The translations under genes were made by a program, and so were the position numbers. 64,000 bases of DNA from Allacma fusca (taxonomy: Eukaryota > Arthropoda > Collembola > Symphypleona > Sminthuridae): contig OX359245.1 in assembly GCA_947179485.1 (NCBI GenBank), forward strand, positions 52,005,067 to 52,069,066. The letters are read 5' to 3'. The notes under the pieces are model-generated. The model saw nothing but the letters and a program-made list of their open reading frames with translations. It did no database searches and was not told the DNA's origin. This document shows, one piece after another, positions 1 to 12,396 of the stretch. Position 1 is the first letter of the stretch; the number at the start of each line of letters is the position of its first letter.

Positions 1-661
1 GGTTCTGGCTTTGTTGAGAATTATTTCACCAACGCTGATTCTTGTGAGCTTAAATCGATTTCTTTGGTCACATCGATATCCAGAGCAATACCCGTTTTGG
101 TAATAAATTTGGATAATTCCCGTTTTACCTCCACTTGGGCTTTTAAACTTGCGTGCGAGCACGCCACTTTATGGTATAATCCAACTATTTGTTATGAAAG
201 TAATTACACAACATTTTATTTTCACCGATGTCTGACCAATGAAGCTGAATATTGTCATTGATCCGTGGTATCCTGATTAAATCTCAAGTGAAAATTAAGA
301 AAATGGAGTGAGATTTAAAATAATGATAATAAAAATGTTAGCATAGTGAATCAAGACACGCGACACGCTACAATAATGAAATTTCAGGTATGCATTTATA
401 AAGATATTTGCATTGATTCAAACAAAACGTAGCGAAATTTATCTCGCTGAAAAAATAATAGAAAGAGTCTAGGCAGAAGTATCCCGCAGAAGAAATTGAT
501 TGAATATGCCCAAAATGCCTGCCCTACGCGGATTATGCCAAAAATGCCGAAAATGCCATAGATGCCGAAAATGCCATGAATTGAAAATGCCCAAAATGCC
601 CGGGCATTTTCGGCAGGCAAAATGCCCAAAATGCCATGGCATTTTCAATTGGCCAACCCTG
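1..661. mobile_element. hAT-like non-autonomous element, left end outside window
   Basis: The right end reads GGCATTTTCAATTGGCCAAC followed by CCTG at 661. The interior matches 38996-39630, inside a complete element of the same family at 38568-39630 that has both inverted ends and an 8-bp target-site duplication. The 455-661 part is built of degenerate repeats of the word ATGCCCAAA or AAATGCC. No transposase reading frame is seen; the short ORFs here are chance frames in the repeat. Confidence 0.8.
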
Positions 662-774
662 CGCATGACATTGCAGTAGAGTTCATTTATCAAATAAGCT
701 CATGCAGCGCTTATTGAATTAAAAAACGTACATACTACATCACTGAAGCTTGGAACATGAATTTGCACATAGTG

Positions 775-1803
775 CTAATTGCCTTCAAGCGGAGTTACGA
801 GAAAACTCCGCCGGGATTTTTACGCGGAGTTATTTACGCAGAGAAAACTCCGCGGGAGATTATTACGCCCGGGTGGAGATTATTAGGCGGAGATTCTTAC
901 GCGGAGAAAATTCCGCCGGAGATTTTTACGCCACTTCAGATAAATTTACGCGGAGAAAATTCCTGGAGATTATTAATATTTTCAGTAGAATATTGTGAAA
1001 CACTACCAGTACGAATTGCGCCAGTGAATTCTTTAAATTCATAATGCCAAAAATAATGATTGGGTACCACTATAAATAAATGTTATGAAGATGAGATGGT
1101 CAAAGATGAGATGACTTCAACAAATTAAATTTCAGCCCAGGGCTGCATTTATCGACTCGATACTTTCTGTACATATTGTCATTGATTAACGCAAATTAAT
1201 AAAGGCGGTACAACGCTGACAAATTCATGAAACCCGCATTGCAGATTCTTAATAAATAAAATTCTTTGCCACTCTTCCAAGCAGCATTATTCACAATGTC
1301 TTCCTCTAGTGCTTTATGGACGCTGTCATTATGCGTTAATGTTACTGTATGTTACCAAGTGCATTTTATGACTACTGTTTTGAAAAAAACACTTCTATAA
1401 GAATAAAATTCATGTGTAACAGATAATAATTACTCTGCGTAAAACTATCCTGCGGAATTTTCTCTCACTAGACATTTCAGAGTTTGCTAGCACAATTTGT
1501 ACTGGCAGTGTCTCACAATATTGTACTGAAAATATTACCCTTGGGAGTTAAATTGTTGTTTCCGGATGTAGTTTAAAATACAGAATAATAATCTCCGAAG
1601 GAATTTTCTCTGCGGGAATTTCACTCAAATGGCGTAAAAATCTCCGGCGGAATTTTCTCCGCGTAAGAATCTCCGCGTAAGAATCTCCGCGTAATAATCT
1701 CCACCCGGGCGTAATAATCTCCCGCGGAGTTTTCGCGGCGTACAAATCTCGGCGTAAAAATCCCCAGCGGAGTTTTCTCCGAACACGCTTCAAGCATGTG
1801 AAA
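775..1803. repeat. Foldback-type inverted repeat
   Basis: Two arms, about 783-1030 and 1490-1800, are inverted copies of each other around a roughly 460-bp spacer. Both arms carry short repeats of the form CGGAGATTCTTACG and GGAGAAAATTCCGCC, and both start with a CTTCAAGC-like word on the outside. The inner ends pair through AATATTTTCAGTA...AATATTGTGA. It looks like a foldback transposon or MITE with very long inverted repeats. No coding capacity and no clear target-site duplication were found. Confidence 0.75.
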
Positions 1804-1805
1804 CA

Positions 1806-2162
1806 ATGAAAGCTTTGATAAAAGAACATTTTATTTGTAGACTTGTACTTTAAAAATGCAAGTGTTTCAAAATTACAAACACTGATCCAGATGGCTTAAC
1901 CTGACCATAATTATCAATTTGACACAAAACATTTATAGCTGAATTTGCTTACAACAAATATAAAAAAAAACACATCTGTCAACAAAAATTGACACACATA
2001 ATTTTTTAGGTGCTAGAGATTTATGTACCTCAACACGTTGTTTCCACATGCTTGTGCCCGTAGATAGATTTTTAACATTAAGAACTCGTCCCTATTAGGA
2101 AATATATTATTATGAAAGAGTTTTTGAACAAATTTTGTGATTTCGAAAACTATCTCAATAAG
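1806..2162. other. Intergenic, nothing recognised
   Basis: AT-rich sequence between the foldback repeat and the next hAT-like element. I see no supported gene, RNA or repeat. Confidence 0.5.
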
Positions 2163-2170
2163 ACCTAGAG

Positions 2171-2877
2171 TAGTGCATCGCATGGGTTTAAAATAGTCGA
2201 ACCTGTACCTGGACCCAAACTTTGGGTACCTCAAAAGTGTGAACCTGTACCTGAAAGTTTACCCATTTAGCAGGTTCAAATTTTTCGATCCTGCACCTGA
2301 CCCAATTGTGTTTTGACAGTACCCGCACCTGATTAGTACCTGAACCCGAAAAAGTACCCAAAACCCGACCTGAACCCGCGTATTTTTGAACCGGACCTGA
2401 ACATGTTTGTGTACTTGGGAAGCAGAACGTTTTTTTATTTTATCGTGTACTAAAAGTACAATTTGGTACAAAATATATTTAAAATGAATAATAATGCATG
2501 TTCAATGGTTCGTGTGACACCCTGCCATTGTCTTTGCGATGGAAATCATCTTGGAAATTTGAAATTCTCCGGCCTTTAACTTCCGGAAACCATTCATCTT
2601 ATCCATGAACCCAAACATTTCAGGTCTTTCGTGATCAGGATCAGGTCTTTTATGTGTTGCACCTGGTCCTGACAGGTAAAATCAAAACGGGTTTTTATAT
2701 GTACCTGGCCCTGAACCTAACCTTTACCCAATTTCACGGGTATAAATTATTGTACCCAGAAAGGGCCCAGAAAGATACCCAGAAAGATTGGGTCCAAAAT
2801 ACATGCACCCATACTGAACCTGAACCTGGACCTGAACCAAAATACCCGGGTGCGACCTGGACCCATGCGATGCACTA
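2171..2877. mobile_element. hAT-like MITE (TSD ACCTAGAG)
   Basis: The ends are inverted repeats, TAGTGCATCGCATGGGT on the left and ACCCATGCGATGCACTA on the right, flanked by the perfect 8-bp direct repeat ACCTAGAG (2163-2170 and 2878-2885). An 8-bp duplication is the hAT signature. The interior is filled with degenerate ACCTGAACC or GGTACAGGT words in both orientations. No transposase is encoded. Confidence 0.9.
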
Positions 2878-2885
2878 ACCTAGAG

Positions 2886-3464
2886 TACCATTGTGAGAGT
2901 GAGTGAGTGTCAGAAAGCAGACCTTTAATTCCCGCGCGCTTTGTTGATTAAACATGTACGCAAGACTGAGACTAATATTAAGCTGCCCCAAACCCCGCAA
3001 TAGTGGGGTCGTTGGTTTTGTGTAGTATAATTACGTCTCGAGTGTCCTTAAATCCCAAGCGGGGTAAAGAGCAACAGCCCGACCAGCATGAGCATGAGCT
3101 CAATCTCTACTTTTAGCTTCTACGCATGTACACATATGAATAATAATATTTAGTATTGAGGTGTCGTTGTTGATTGAATGATAAAATAAAATCCTGGTGT
3201 ATGGAAAACCTCCAAATATGGTTTCTCTTTTTAAGAACAACTCAGGGAGATAAAATAACCCGTTATTTAGCTCATAACAAGTTTACATACAGGCACTCTA
3301 TGAACAAAGTAAAGTAATGCTATCTAGGATAACAAAGTATTGATAAAGAAAGTTTGAATTGAAAACTTTATTTCAGAAAAGACAATAAACAAGATTGAGG
3401 AAAATTGTAACACATAATTGACAGTAACGTCTTCATATAAAAAAAATAATTAAACAGTCATTTC
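2886..3464. other. Intergenic, downstream of L1
   Basis: Non-coding sequence between the MITE and the last exon of lectin gene L1. I looked for RNA genes around the GC-richer patch near 2980-3090 and found none I can support. Confidence 0.5.
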
Positions 3465-4738
3465 TTAATTTGACAATTCACAAAGAATATGATGCAGGGT
3501 GTCCTGACGTACCATTTCCCATTTTGCAGGGGGGCTGTCTCTCACAATAACGCCAAGGTCACACCATTCTGCCTCATTAATATCGCCTGGAGCTGGTGTT
3601 TTCCTCCAATTTGTGTAGTTCATGGGCCTCCCGCCATCCTTCCCCCAAACGTAATCCCTAAATGGACAAGCCCCAGGTCTTCCTGCTATCCAAGCAGTTC
3701 CATATTCTTTTAAAGAATAATAATAATTTGTGGCCAAGAAAAAGTTTTCCGTGATAAAATAAAATAATTAAATCCCCTCAACATTAATTTCGACTGCTGT
3801 CCAATCAGTAATAATGAGAACTATTAAACTGAGAAACCAAGTATTGATTACCATTTCGGAAGAGGAATTCTCTCACTTCCCGGCTTTTTCCAGCGGAGTC
3901 GATTTCTGCCAATCTGAATTCTTTCCGCCAATTGCAGCAAATTTCAAATCCCTCAGTCTGTTTGTACTACAAAATAAAAATTGAATCTCAAATAACTAGT
4001 TACTTAGACTTCACTTTGAGTTGTCATAAGTGGACACAATTTTAATTTGTATGTGCTGTCGGCTCCCTTTACAAGAACAACTCTGGAAATACCGATGAAA
4101 TATTATAATGCATTAGCATGCTTTCATAATCAATGAGATATATTAGGATTGTTATACACGTCGATGTCTTTGCCTCCATTTGGAGACCAGTTTCCCGGAT
4201 TTATTATAGCGAATTTTTCGAAATGTAATCGGTTACCAGTCTATCAGTCATGTAGAATCTTTGGTTCGTCCTCCAGGTGTTAGTTCCTGAAACAACATTT
4301 AGCTTCTTATTAAAAAAAATGTTTTTACAAGTGTGCACACACGCTATCAAATTTCCCAAATGTTTTACTGGGCAGGAAAAATATCACTTTTTGCATCTTG
4401 ATGCGCCCTTGTATGTACATATATACTATAGCAAAATTGATCTTTCATCATTAAAACGACTACTGTATACTACTTGCATACAACACAATTAAAGGCATTT
4501 AATAATTATTATTGGCGCAGAATTTAATTTTGTTAAAAGAATGCAAAATATTCGGAACTTATAATTACATTATTAAGTCAATGTTGTTGAATCAAAAATG
4601 TGGTTAGAAAAGTCCATTCTTGTGCATTTATAGCAAGACTTTTTGGCTACTCTTGACCGTAAAAATTCTAAAATCCTTACCATACGTTGTACCCTGAAAC
4701 CCTATGAAAATTAAAACTAAAATGATTTGCTGAATCAT
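3465..4738 (-). CDS. L1: secreted C-type-lectin-like protein, 4 exons, intact
   Basis: Exons on the minus strand are 4738-4681, 4286-4237, 3966-3852 and 3706-3465. All joins are GT-AG with phases 1-0-1, giving 154 residues. Exon 1 encodes a hydrophobic signal peptide (MIQQIILVLIF...). The rest is a short C-type-lectin-like domain: exon 3 has the helix region (FEIC...FRLAEIDSA), exon 4 has TAWIAGRPG...YVWGK...NYTNW and ends CELSN. The start is the first ATG before the signal peptide, 93 bp downstream of a TATA box. The EPN/QPD and WND calcium and sugar motifs are absent and the third canonical cysteine is missing, so classical sugar binding is doubtful. A secreted recognition or defence role is inference. 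It heads a tandem cluster with L2, L3A and L4A. Alternative: a degenerate lectin with another binding role. Confidence 0.85.
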
Positions 4739-4830
4739 GGTAAACAATTAAATTGGAACTATGAGTTGACTATTTGTTAAGAGTGGAGTGTTCATAAAGT
4801 CACATAATGAGCCAACTTATGGATTCTTAT

Positions 4831-4837
4831 TTTTATA
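4831..4837 (-). promoter_or_regulatory. TATA box of L1
   Basis: TATAAAA on the minus strand, 93 bp upstream of the L1 start codon, in the right place for a core promoter. The hAT-like element 4985-6507 begins about 150 bp further upstream, so it may have altered distal regulation. Confidence 0.5.
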
Positions 4838-4984
4838 CCCAATTATTTGGGTCGTGTACAAAGTCTTTGCTTAAGTCAAAAAAGGGGAATATTATCAGGT
4901 CAAGTGTTGTTGGATTATGAAGTGGGTTTCATGCGAAACATATTACTTATGCACATTAAGTAGGAATTCCCCTTGTTTTGAGAT

Positions 4985-6507
4985 CACTGATCGGCAAAAT
5001 TTTTGAACTCGATCTCGCACTCAAGAGTGCTATGAGTCTCTAAACGGTACTCAGAACTCACTCAGGAACTCAAATTCTGAATCAAACAAGAGCTCGCACT
5101 CGCACTCATGAGTGACCATGACGAAATCTTGCACTCAAACTCGCACTCAGGAACTCTCAACCAGTGCTGCCCGAGTCAAGTCAGACTTGACTTGAAAACT
5201 TGCGACTTGACTAGACTAGTAGGTAAAAATACCCTTGCAGTAAAACTTGACTAGACTACATCCTGTTTGTGTAATTATGGGACTTGACTTGACTAGACTC
5301 CTTGCAGGGATAACAACTTAGTGATTGACTTGACTCGACTAGCCGTTTTCGATGGCATTTTCTAGTCAAGTCATAACTAACCCCAGCACCCTCGAGCGGT
5401 CGATAAAACTCCAAAATCATGCAAATTATTACTTTTGTAGGCCTTCATCTAGCTTCATCCACTACTGCGATTGGATAAATACTATTATTATGGCACATTC
5501 ACAGAATTATAGAATGACTTTTCAGGCTGTAACAACTCCAAAAATACAACTGCTAATCATTTTCACTTGTTCTGGTTGTAATTTTCAAGCCAATATTTTG
5601 AACTTGTGTATTGTGGTTAGTCAGCGTATAATATAACAAAATTCTAGCTTTTTGTTACACAAAACCAGAAGGTCCTAAAAAATCATACAATTATTAATTA
5701 TCATAAATGCACAAATTGCAATACATGGATGGAAGGTAGCGTTGTTTCGAATAAATCAGTGAACATTATTTGTAAACAACGAGCAGAATCCAAAAATGAG
5801 AAATAAGTAAAAATTCCCAGCAGGATTAGAAATGGAGTAATAAAACTATGCATTCACTTTTTCATGCTTAAGTAAAAGGTAAGATTAAATATTTCAATCA
5901 CCACAAGCTGCTACTTGGTGGGAATATTTGATTTAACTGTAAGACTGGAAGACTTGACTTGACTAGGACTTGACTACACTTTCCTGTCCTATTTTGAGAC
6001 TATGACTTGACTTGACTAGCTGGATGGAAAATCCAGGTGACTTGACTTGACTGGACTATGCCTAATGCATATTGTGGTTTACTAGACTAGACTTGACTTC
6101 GAAGGGCCGGCGGGCAGCACTGCTCTCAACAACAAATTAAAAATAGCGCCATTTCAATGAATCCGCCAAAGAATAACGCTGAAGCCGTCCACTGTACTGA
6201 CGATAGCTCACATTTTTAGGGGAAGCAAAATCATCAAAACGCTAAATGCAGGCAAAATGTACTAACTTTGTAAGTGTAGATGGGGGCAACATGCATTCTG
6301 TTATGGAATTAATGGAATATATGAGTTCCAAATACTGCTCTCACACTCTCGCTCAATGACTGTAATCTATTTTTATGGCACTCGAACTCACAAACTGAGT
6401 TCTGCCCATAATGCCGCAAGTCTCACACTCGGCACTCAAATTTTGAGTTCTGAGTGCGAGTTGAGTGCGAGTTTTGCTCTCAAAACTCGTGAGTGCGCCG
6501 ATCAGTG
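4985..6507. mobile_element. hAT-like MITE hosting a nested second MITE (TSD TTTGAGAT)
   Basis: The inverted ends are CACTGATCGGC and GCCGATCAGTG, flanked by a perfect 8-bp direct repeat TTTGAGAT (4977-4984 and 6508-6515). Removing the nested element leaves about 550 bp rich in the words ACTCGCACTC and GAGTGCGAG. No coding capacity. It lies immediately upstream of L1. Confidence 0.9.
5162..6122. mobile_element. Nested hAT-like MITE (TSD CTCTCAAC)
   Basis: Ends CAGTGCTGCCCG and CGGGCAGCACTG are perfect inverted repeats, flanked by the perfect 8-bp repeat CTCTCAAC (5154-5161 and 6123-6130). It inserted into the older MITE 4985-6507. Both subterminal regions are packed with the word GACTTGACT and its variants. 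The middle, about 5350-5900, is unrelated unique sequence without a credible gene. Confidence 0.92.
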
Positions 6508-6515
6508 TTTGAGAT

Positions 6516-7667
6516 ACGTGAGGTAAACGGAATTTTGCAAATATTTGCGCTGTCAAAAACACACTGAAAAATCATGAAAATGCTGATTTAGTCAACATTT
6601 ATTCAATCTTATGTTTTTACTAGCTATACATACGTAAGAGCAAAGAGAAATATCTCCGCTTCTTTTCTTCAACTGATACAGTTCAATGGAAGTAAAGTTA
6701 ACAATATTTTTGTAATTATATTTACTGGTCAACAAAATGTCTGGCCATTGATATTATTTTGCTATAGCTAGATCTGTACCTCCTATTTTGGAAATAAACT
6801 ATTGTGTGTCTACTATTTTATCCTGGAACCCGTTTAATAGAAATCCTAATATTTTTTATCTTGACCGTTAAGTTTCCTTTGCTTCAATAACTAACGTATA
6901 TGTCTCAATCTGAGTTAAACAGTTTAATCCACCAACGAGTGGACTACTGTAAATAAAATGAAAGTACATTGGCACTTATTTTCTGCGTAGAAAGCAATTT
7001 TTTAAAATACTTTTTTTCTAACGGTAATTACAAAAAATGGAATCATCAGTTGTTAAATTTAGGGGTACAGTTGCTTGAAAAAATCCATCGATAAGTGGAA
7101 TGACATTGAGATTAAAGAATAAATACAATGTATGCTTTGCATATGCATGGTCTCCATACAGTAAATTACAAGAGTGTAAACTAGCAATAAACAAGATCCA
7201 ATACACAGTTCTGGACTTACCAGGAAAATAAATTAATTAGATATTACCTTTGTGGTGCTTTTTTAATTTCACAACTCTTACCATTTATTTAAATCAGAAA
7301 GGCAATTCGTACATCATAAGTACACAAGAACAATAAATTATGCAAACCTACATACTGTCTTTATTGTGTTAATCTCAGATTCTCCCTCGAATTATAATTT
7401 AATTAATTTTGTATTCATTTATAATATGTAGATTGATATTTTGTACATTCCTAATAAATACCAAAATTGAAACAGGCTCATATTAATTAGATTCAGTGTG
7501 TAGTCACTATGGAAAGCCCCTTTACAAGGGCATCTCTACCAAGCATTACATTACAAACTGATTATCCGAATTTTGAGCTCACAATGTCGGTTTTTAAGCT
7601 CACAAGTACCAAAACTCACAAGGTGGGTTCTTTGAAAGTAGGCTACAGGACCGTTTCGAAATAATTT
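6516..7667. other. Intergenic between L2 and the nested MITEs
   Basis: About 1.1 kb of AT-rich sequence downstream of L2. I see no supported gene or repeat. Confidence 0.5.
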
Positions 7668-8585
7668 CTACATCTTATACAATTCACAAAGAACGGGATG
7701 CAGGGCTTGCCGGTGTACCAAATCCCATTTTCCAAGGGGACTATCCCTTACAATTATGCCAAATTCATACCATTCGGTCTCGCTAATATCCCCTGGAGCA
7801 GGCGTTTTCTTCCAATTTGTGTAATTTATCGTCCTCTCGTCGTCTTTACCCCAAACGTAATCTCTGAATGGACAAGCACCAGTTCATCCTGCAGTCCAAG
7901 CAGTTGTGTATTCTGTTCAAGAGCAATTGAGCCAGAAGATAAAAATAAGCTGATATAAGTATAAAACATAGCAGCACTAATTTTACCAAAGTATGCATTT
8001 ACATAGCATATAACACTCCATCCAATAATTTTAAGAAGGACTGTGAAATGAGCAACGTAAAATATACTTACCGTGTCGTAAGAGATATTCTTTTACATGT
8101 TCGCTCTTTTTAGCAGAATCTATTTCCGCCAATCGGAAATCATCGCGTCGATTGCGGCAAATTTCAAATCCCTCAAGCTGCTTGTACTGAATTAATTTTA
8201 AACGATCAGTTTGACACAGCATAGGGCTTCATCAGTTGAGGTACATTAAAATACGAGCTTAATGAAAATTCACGTTTTAATCCGTATAGGTAAAAGTTAA
8301 TTTTTTTGACTTATTGCAGTCATCCGATGCATTGACAATCAGAGCAGTGTACATATAATTATGAAAAATGTAACTTACTGCCCGATTGGTTAGGTAAAAC
8401 ACGCCGTCAGTATCCCTCCCTGATTCATCTGAAAGTGCATAATATGTACATAATTTTAAATCTGTGTCTCTCATGAGTCTTACTGTTACAACTATTTTAA
8501 ACATACCTCGTTCCATAGGACCCGGTAAAGCTGCTACAATAATAACGTTCATTAGAATATGTATCAAAAAGAATTTATGGCTCAT
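7668..8585 (-). pseudogene. L2: C-type-lectin-like gene with an in-frame TGA
   Basis: Exons 8585-8507 (signal peptide MSHKFFLIHILMN...), 8428-8379, 8186-8072 and 7912-7668 have the same sizes and phases as L1 and clean GT-AG sites; the frame is 163 codons. The last exon reads TAWTAG, then TGA at 7884-7886, then TGACPFRDYVWGK...NYTNW...VLCELYKM and a stop. The nonsense codon lies where L1 has Arg (WIAGRPG). It would remove most of the lectin fold, so I call it a pseudogene. The rest of the frame is undamaged, so the mutation is recent or the codon is read through or sequenced wrongly. A second copy of exons 1-2 is at 41545-41963. Confidence 0.75.
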
Positions 8586-9711
8586 TTTGCTTCACTGTAG
8601 GATTTCCAAACTAATTTAAATAATTTAAATAAAGAGCTAAGAATTAAACAAGTTTCAATTTTTCGGCGTTTTTGCAAAGTCGGATATACATGTTGTTTAT
8701 CGGGCCGGGTAATAATATAAAGTATGCATTGGGACGACTATTTATACAGACGAAAATTAGATTAACATAGATAAAATCAAATTCAGGGTTCTTAAAATTG
8801 ACATGCAGTTGTAAATAAGAGTCAATAGGTTGTGCTGTAGAGATGTACGTAGTGAGCATTAATGCTGATTAGAGCTTGTAAATGTATAGCTGATGCACTA
8901 AATCCTGAGGTAAATAATTATTAACCTAAATAAACATCTGTATTGTCCAATTAAATATGTGTATCGAATGTTGAATGACATGACAATATACATATACCCA
9001 AATAGGCACTGGATTTCCATCGTAATATGTACGACAGACATTGTAATTGAGTGTGCTCTTTATAAGTTGTCATTCAACTTGGACTGAATTATATTAGTCC
9101 ATGTTTTTTTATTGACATAATGCATCCAAGAGAATATTATGTGAAAAAAAGCGACCCAGCTATTAATTTTATGCTATCAATTAAAACTTGGAAATTATTC
9201 AAAATCATCTTCTTTTTCAAATCATGTTTCACTGGAAAATTATGCATTTCTGGAATTATTACTATATTTAATTTTGATTTCTTGATTCAGGCTCAGCTAG
9301 TGAAAGAAACTGCTGTGGTACTTGATTAATTTGAGTAGAAGAAAACTATGGCAAGTTAGGAACAAGATGATGCCACGTTTTGAGCGCTGGGCAGGCTACT
9401 TGGCAAGGATTGCGGTTTGCAGATTACGAATTAAATTATTTACATGACTTCAAGGATATCAATTTTTTATATGCTCTGACTCTGAAGGATTGCGGAAGGA
9501 TTAAGGAATAATTCTTGTCTTTGGACCCTACAGTATGCATTGGGTAATCCGTGGTTATGTAATCTGGATTACGCTCACCCCTGAACATTTTCCATCTCAT
9601 CATAGAGTCATGCATGTAATAATAAAAGGTTATATTCAGGTAAATGTGATGGTCTTACATGAACTTCTTTATTATTTCTGGGACAATTTCATGGAAAATA
9701 AACTTTAGGGA
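8586..9711. other. Spacer between L2 and L3A
   Basis: Non-coding spacer, conserved in unit B as three blocks (about 41964-42212, 44179-44336, 45277-46105) separated by transposon insertions. No gene is seen; the 69-residue frame near 9120 is degraded in the unit-B copy and is probably chance. Confidence 0.5.
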
Positions 9712-10762
9712 CTAATCATCAGTCTCACATACTTTCTCACAAAAAGCAGGGTGTAAGTTCTCTTGAAATTTTAGAAGCCATTTTCCTACAGGGTCTTTTA
9801 AAATTACGATACCGGATTCATACCAGTCTGTCTCTCTCCAATGGCTCCGATCAGGTGTTATTTCCCAATTTGTAAAATTCAGGACATCATCACTGGACTC
9901 CCAAACGTACTCTTCAAATGGAATCGATCCCGATTTACCTCCCGTCCATGCGGTGGGGACATCTGGTGAGAACAAAACAATGAATTGTAATAACTGGACA
10001 ATTAATAGCATGTGATTGTTATGTACACACATATACATATGTGTGTACGGATTTTTTAATTTAAATATTTATTTTCAATCAGTAGAACTTTTGAACCTTC
10101 ATCAAGGAGAAATTGCCCCACACTGATACTCTTTTCTAAATCCTGAATTTCCACCAACTGCAAATCGTCTTCGTCATTATTGCAAATGTGCCATGCCTCC
10201 GAACGTTTGTACTGAAATTAATTACAAAATTGTTTGATATTTCAGAACTATTTTCTACAAATGAATACAATTTTACTTACCATCCTTTTGGAAATGAAGT
10301 ATCGTCCATCCGTTCTCCCTGCTTTGTCAACTATACGCACACGTACAGATATACATATATTTAAAAACCCATAAATTTGTAAGTCACATAGATGTGTATT
10401 TAAACCCATATTAGATCAAAAATTAATTATTTTCGATTATACAACTTTTTACAAAACTGGGCATTTTTTTATAAGTTTATAAGGGGCAGTGCCAGAGGCC
10501 GTATGGTCTTAATTTACTAATGTGTACACTATAACTAATAAAAAATAATAGCAAAATAAGCCGTTTCCAGGAGATCTGGGCTAAACGGTTTAATCAGATC
10601 CTGACGCTGCCCCTTAGTGCTAGCAAGCGCTATATGGGTGTCATAAATTTTTACGACGCGATGAATTTTTAGCTTACCACCTGTTTCCGGAGAAGTAGCT
10701 CCGGATCCGATAATTAAAAAAAGTCCCACAAAAAGGGATAAAGAAATGATATGCGCGTTCAT
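9712..10762 (-). CDS. L3A: secreted C-type-lectin-like protein, 4 exons, open
   Basis: Exons 10762-10678, 10330-10281, 10211-10097 and 9962-9712 join in frame (phases 1-0-1) to 166 residues. Exon 1 gives a signal peptide (MNAHIISLSLFVGLFLIIG...). Exon 4 contains TAWTGGKSG...YVWESSDD...NFTNWEITPD and ends AFCEKVCETDD. The exon 3 donor is GTTCAA, a poor consensus. In exon 4 the residue expected to be the third cysteine is Phe (WLLKFQEN); the unit-B copy keeps Cys there. Classical calcium and sugar residues are not visible. Probably secreted; ligand unknown. Conserved exon structure with L1 argues that it is or was a functional gene. Confidence 0.8.
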
Positions 10763-10886
10763 TCTTTCAATCTACAGTAAGGCACAAAATTGAAGGATAA
10801 TTTTGAAATGTTGTACAAGAATGACTACTCAAAAAACTAGTGACAAATACAAACTCGTTGTAAATACACATTGATTTAAAGAATAA

Positions 10887-10894
10887 TATATATA
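10887..10894 (-). promoter_or_regulatory. Possible TATA box of L3A
   Basis: TATATATA on the minus strand about 125 bp upstream of the L3A start codon. The same block is kept in unit B at 46521-46528, although the gene behind it has been deleted there. Confidence 0.4.
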
Positions 10895-12396
10895 CTTTCA
10901 AAGTTTCGGTAACTAGGTCAACTGTATTAGTAATAGATATAATTCAAAATATGATTAGGGTACGATCAAGTTAAATATTTATTTACTGTTTCAATATCCG
11001 GTGCGGTTAAAAATACCCGTTGTAAAAAAGGCTCTCAAACCATTTATTTACATTTAGTTGCATCAAATTTCCTAAAAAGTGATTTACATAATTTCACGTA
11101 ATCCTCAAAACCAGAATAAATATTTCTGGAATGTGCAATTGGAATGGTGACTGGAGCATTTCAGTTCAATGGCAATGCTAATAATAATTGTATGGTGTAT
11201 ATAAATGCAACTGAGGATTAAAAAATCATCTGCGATCAGTACTACCTGCAAAGTCACTTAATGTTAGGGGTGACGTGCCACTATGTGATGCCAGGTTAAA
11301 CTAACTTACAATTAGATATTTTAACTTAGGTTCAATATTCGCAGAACAATGATTTTTGGCAAAGTCACAGAAAATTTAATTTTGAATCATGGGATACAAC
11401 AATCACGTCGTTGTTACTGAACCCTTCAAAACTATCATTAAATTAACTTAACTGACCTCAGTATTTAAACTCTCCTTTAAGTTTTTTTTTTATTTCTGGA
11501 TTATGCAGTTGAATTCCTGGGAAATGAGTACTTCGACAGTTTGTTTTATGACAAGTGAGATTAGAGAATTTTACAAATATTAGTCTGTTAAAAACATGTT
11601 GAATAGTCACAAAAATGTTTATTCGAAGGAATTATTCAGTCACAACGTTTTATCTGTTGGAAAATCGTGCAAATATCGTTATCACAACTTGTTTTCCCTA
11701 TTGACCCGCCAGACCAACACTGATATACATAGATGGGAAAATCATTTGTGCTGGTCACTGATCAAGGTATAGTATTTTATTTTGGTAAATACAGAATCTC
11801 AATGGGCTTTGATGAAGATTTGAAAAAGAATAAACAATGTGTATGTTTTGTCAAAAGAAACGTTAAAAGGAGCAAGTTAATAAATACGTAATAATTATAC
11901 GTTCCGTGTCATTATTACAGTAGTAGACATTCCAAAGGGATTTTGAAATTACGTTTCTTTTTATGACCAAAACCTTTCTGAGGACATGTTTAACTAGTAT
12001 ATATTTGTATGTGCTTTAATATCGGTCATCTGATATGTAATTGGAATTGCAAATTGCGGACCCGGACGATAAAATTAACATTATAGGACACTGTTGTATA
12101 ATATATAGATAGAGTTATAAATAATTAAATATAGATGGTGCTCAATACAGTTATCATCAATTTTCAAAAAGGTGTCTGGAGTAGCAGAAGTCACAGCCAT
12201 TGTAGTTAGGTTACAACAGTTGTAACTTGATTTGCTCATTAGCTCATCGGGATTATTGTTTGGTATCTTTTATCGGCGTGTATATCAACCATAGATGAAT
12301 TCTTTGACCCTGTACAATCGTTCCATGTAATTTCCACTTATAGAATAATAAATTCTAAAGAAAGCTTGGAAATTAGTTAATAAGTAAATCTCACGG
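10895..12396. other. Spacer between L3A and the shared MITE, with an empty transposon site
   Basis: Non-coding sequence conserved in unit B (46530-47221 and 52101-52830). TT at 11501-11502 is the uninterrupted target of the DNA transposon that occupies unit B at 47222-52100. No gene is seen. Confidence 0.6.

Noticed and set aside
1..661. Similarity of 1-661 to 38996-39630 as part of the segmental duplication
   Set aside because: The match ends exactly at a transposon end, and the other copy is a complete hAT-like element with its own 8-bp duplication, so these are two copies of one element.
396..693. Gly/Ile/Phe-rich frames (and MPKMP-type frames near 39504, 42238 and 45084)
   Set aside because: They are translations of AAAATGCCC repeats in MITE ends and recur in several frames and strands.
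2980..3100. Possible tRNA or SINE head in a GC-richer patch
   Set aside because: I could not fold a cloverleaf or find A and B boxes with proper spacing.
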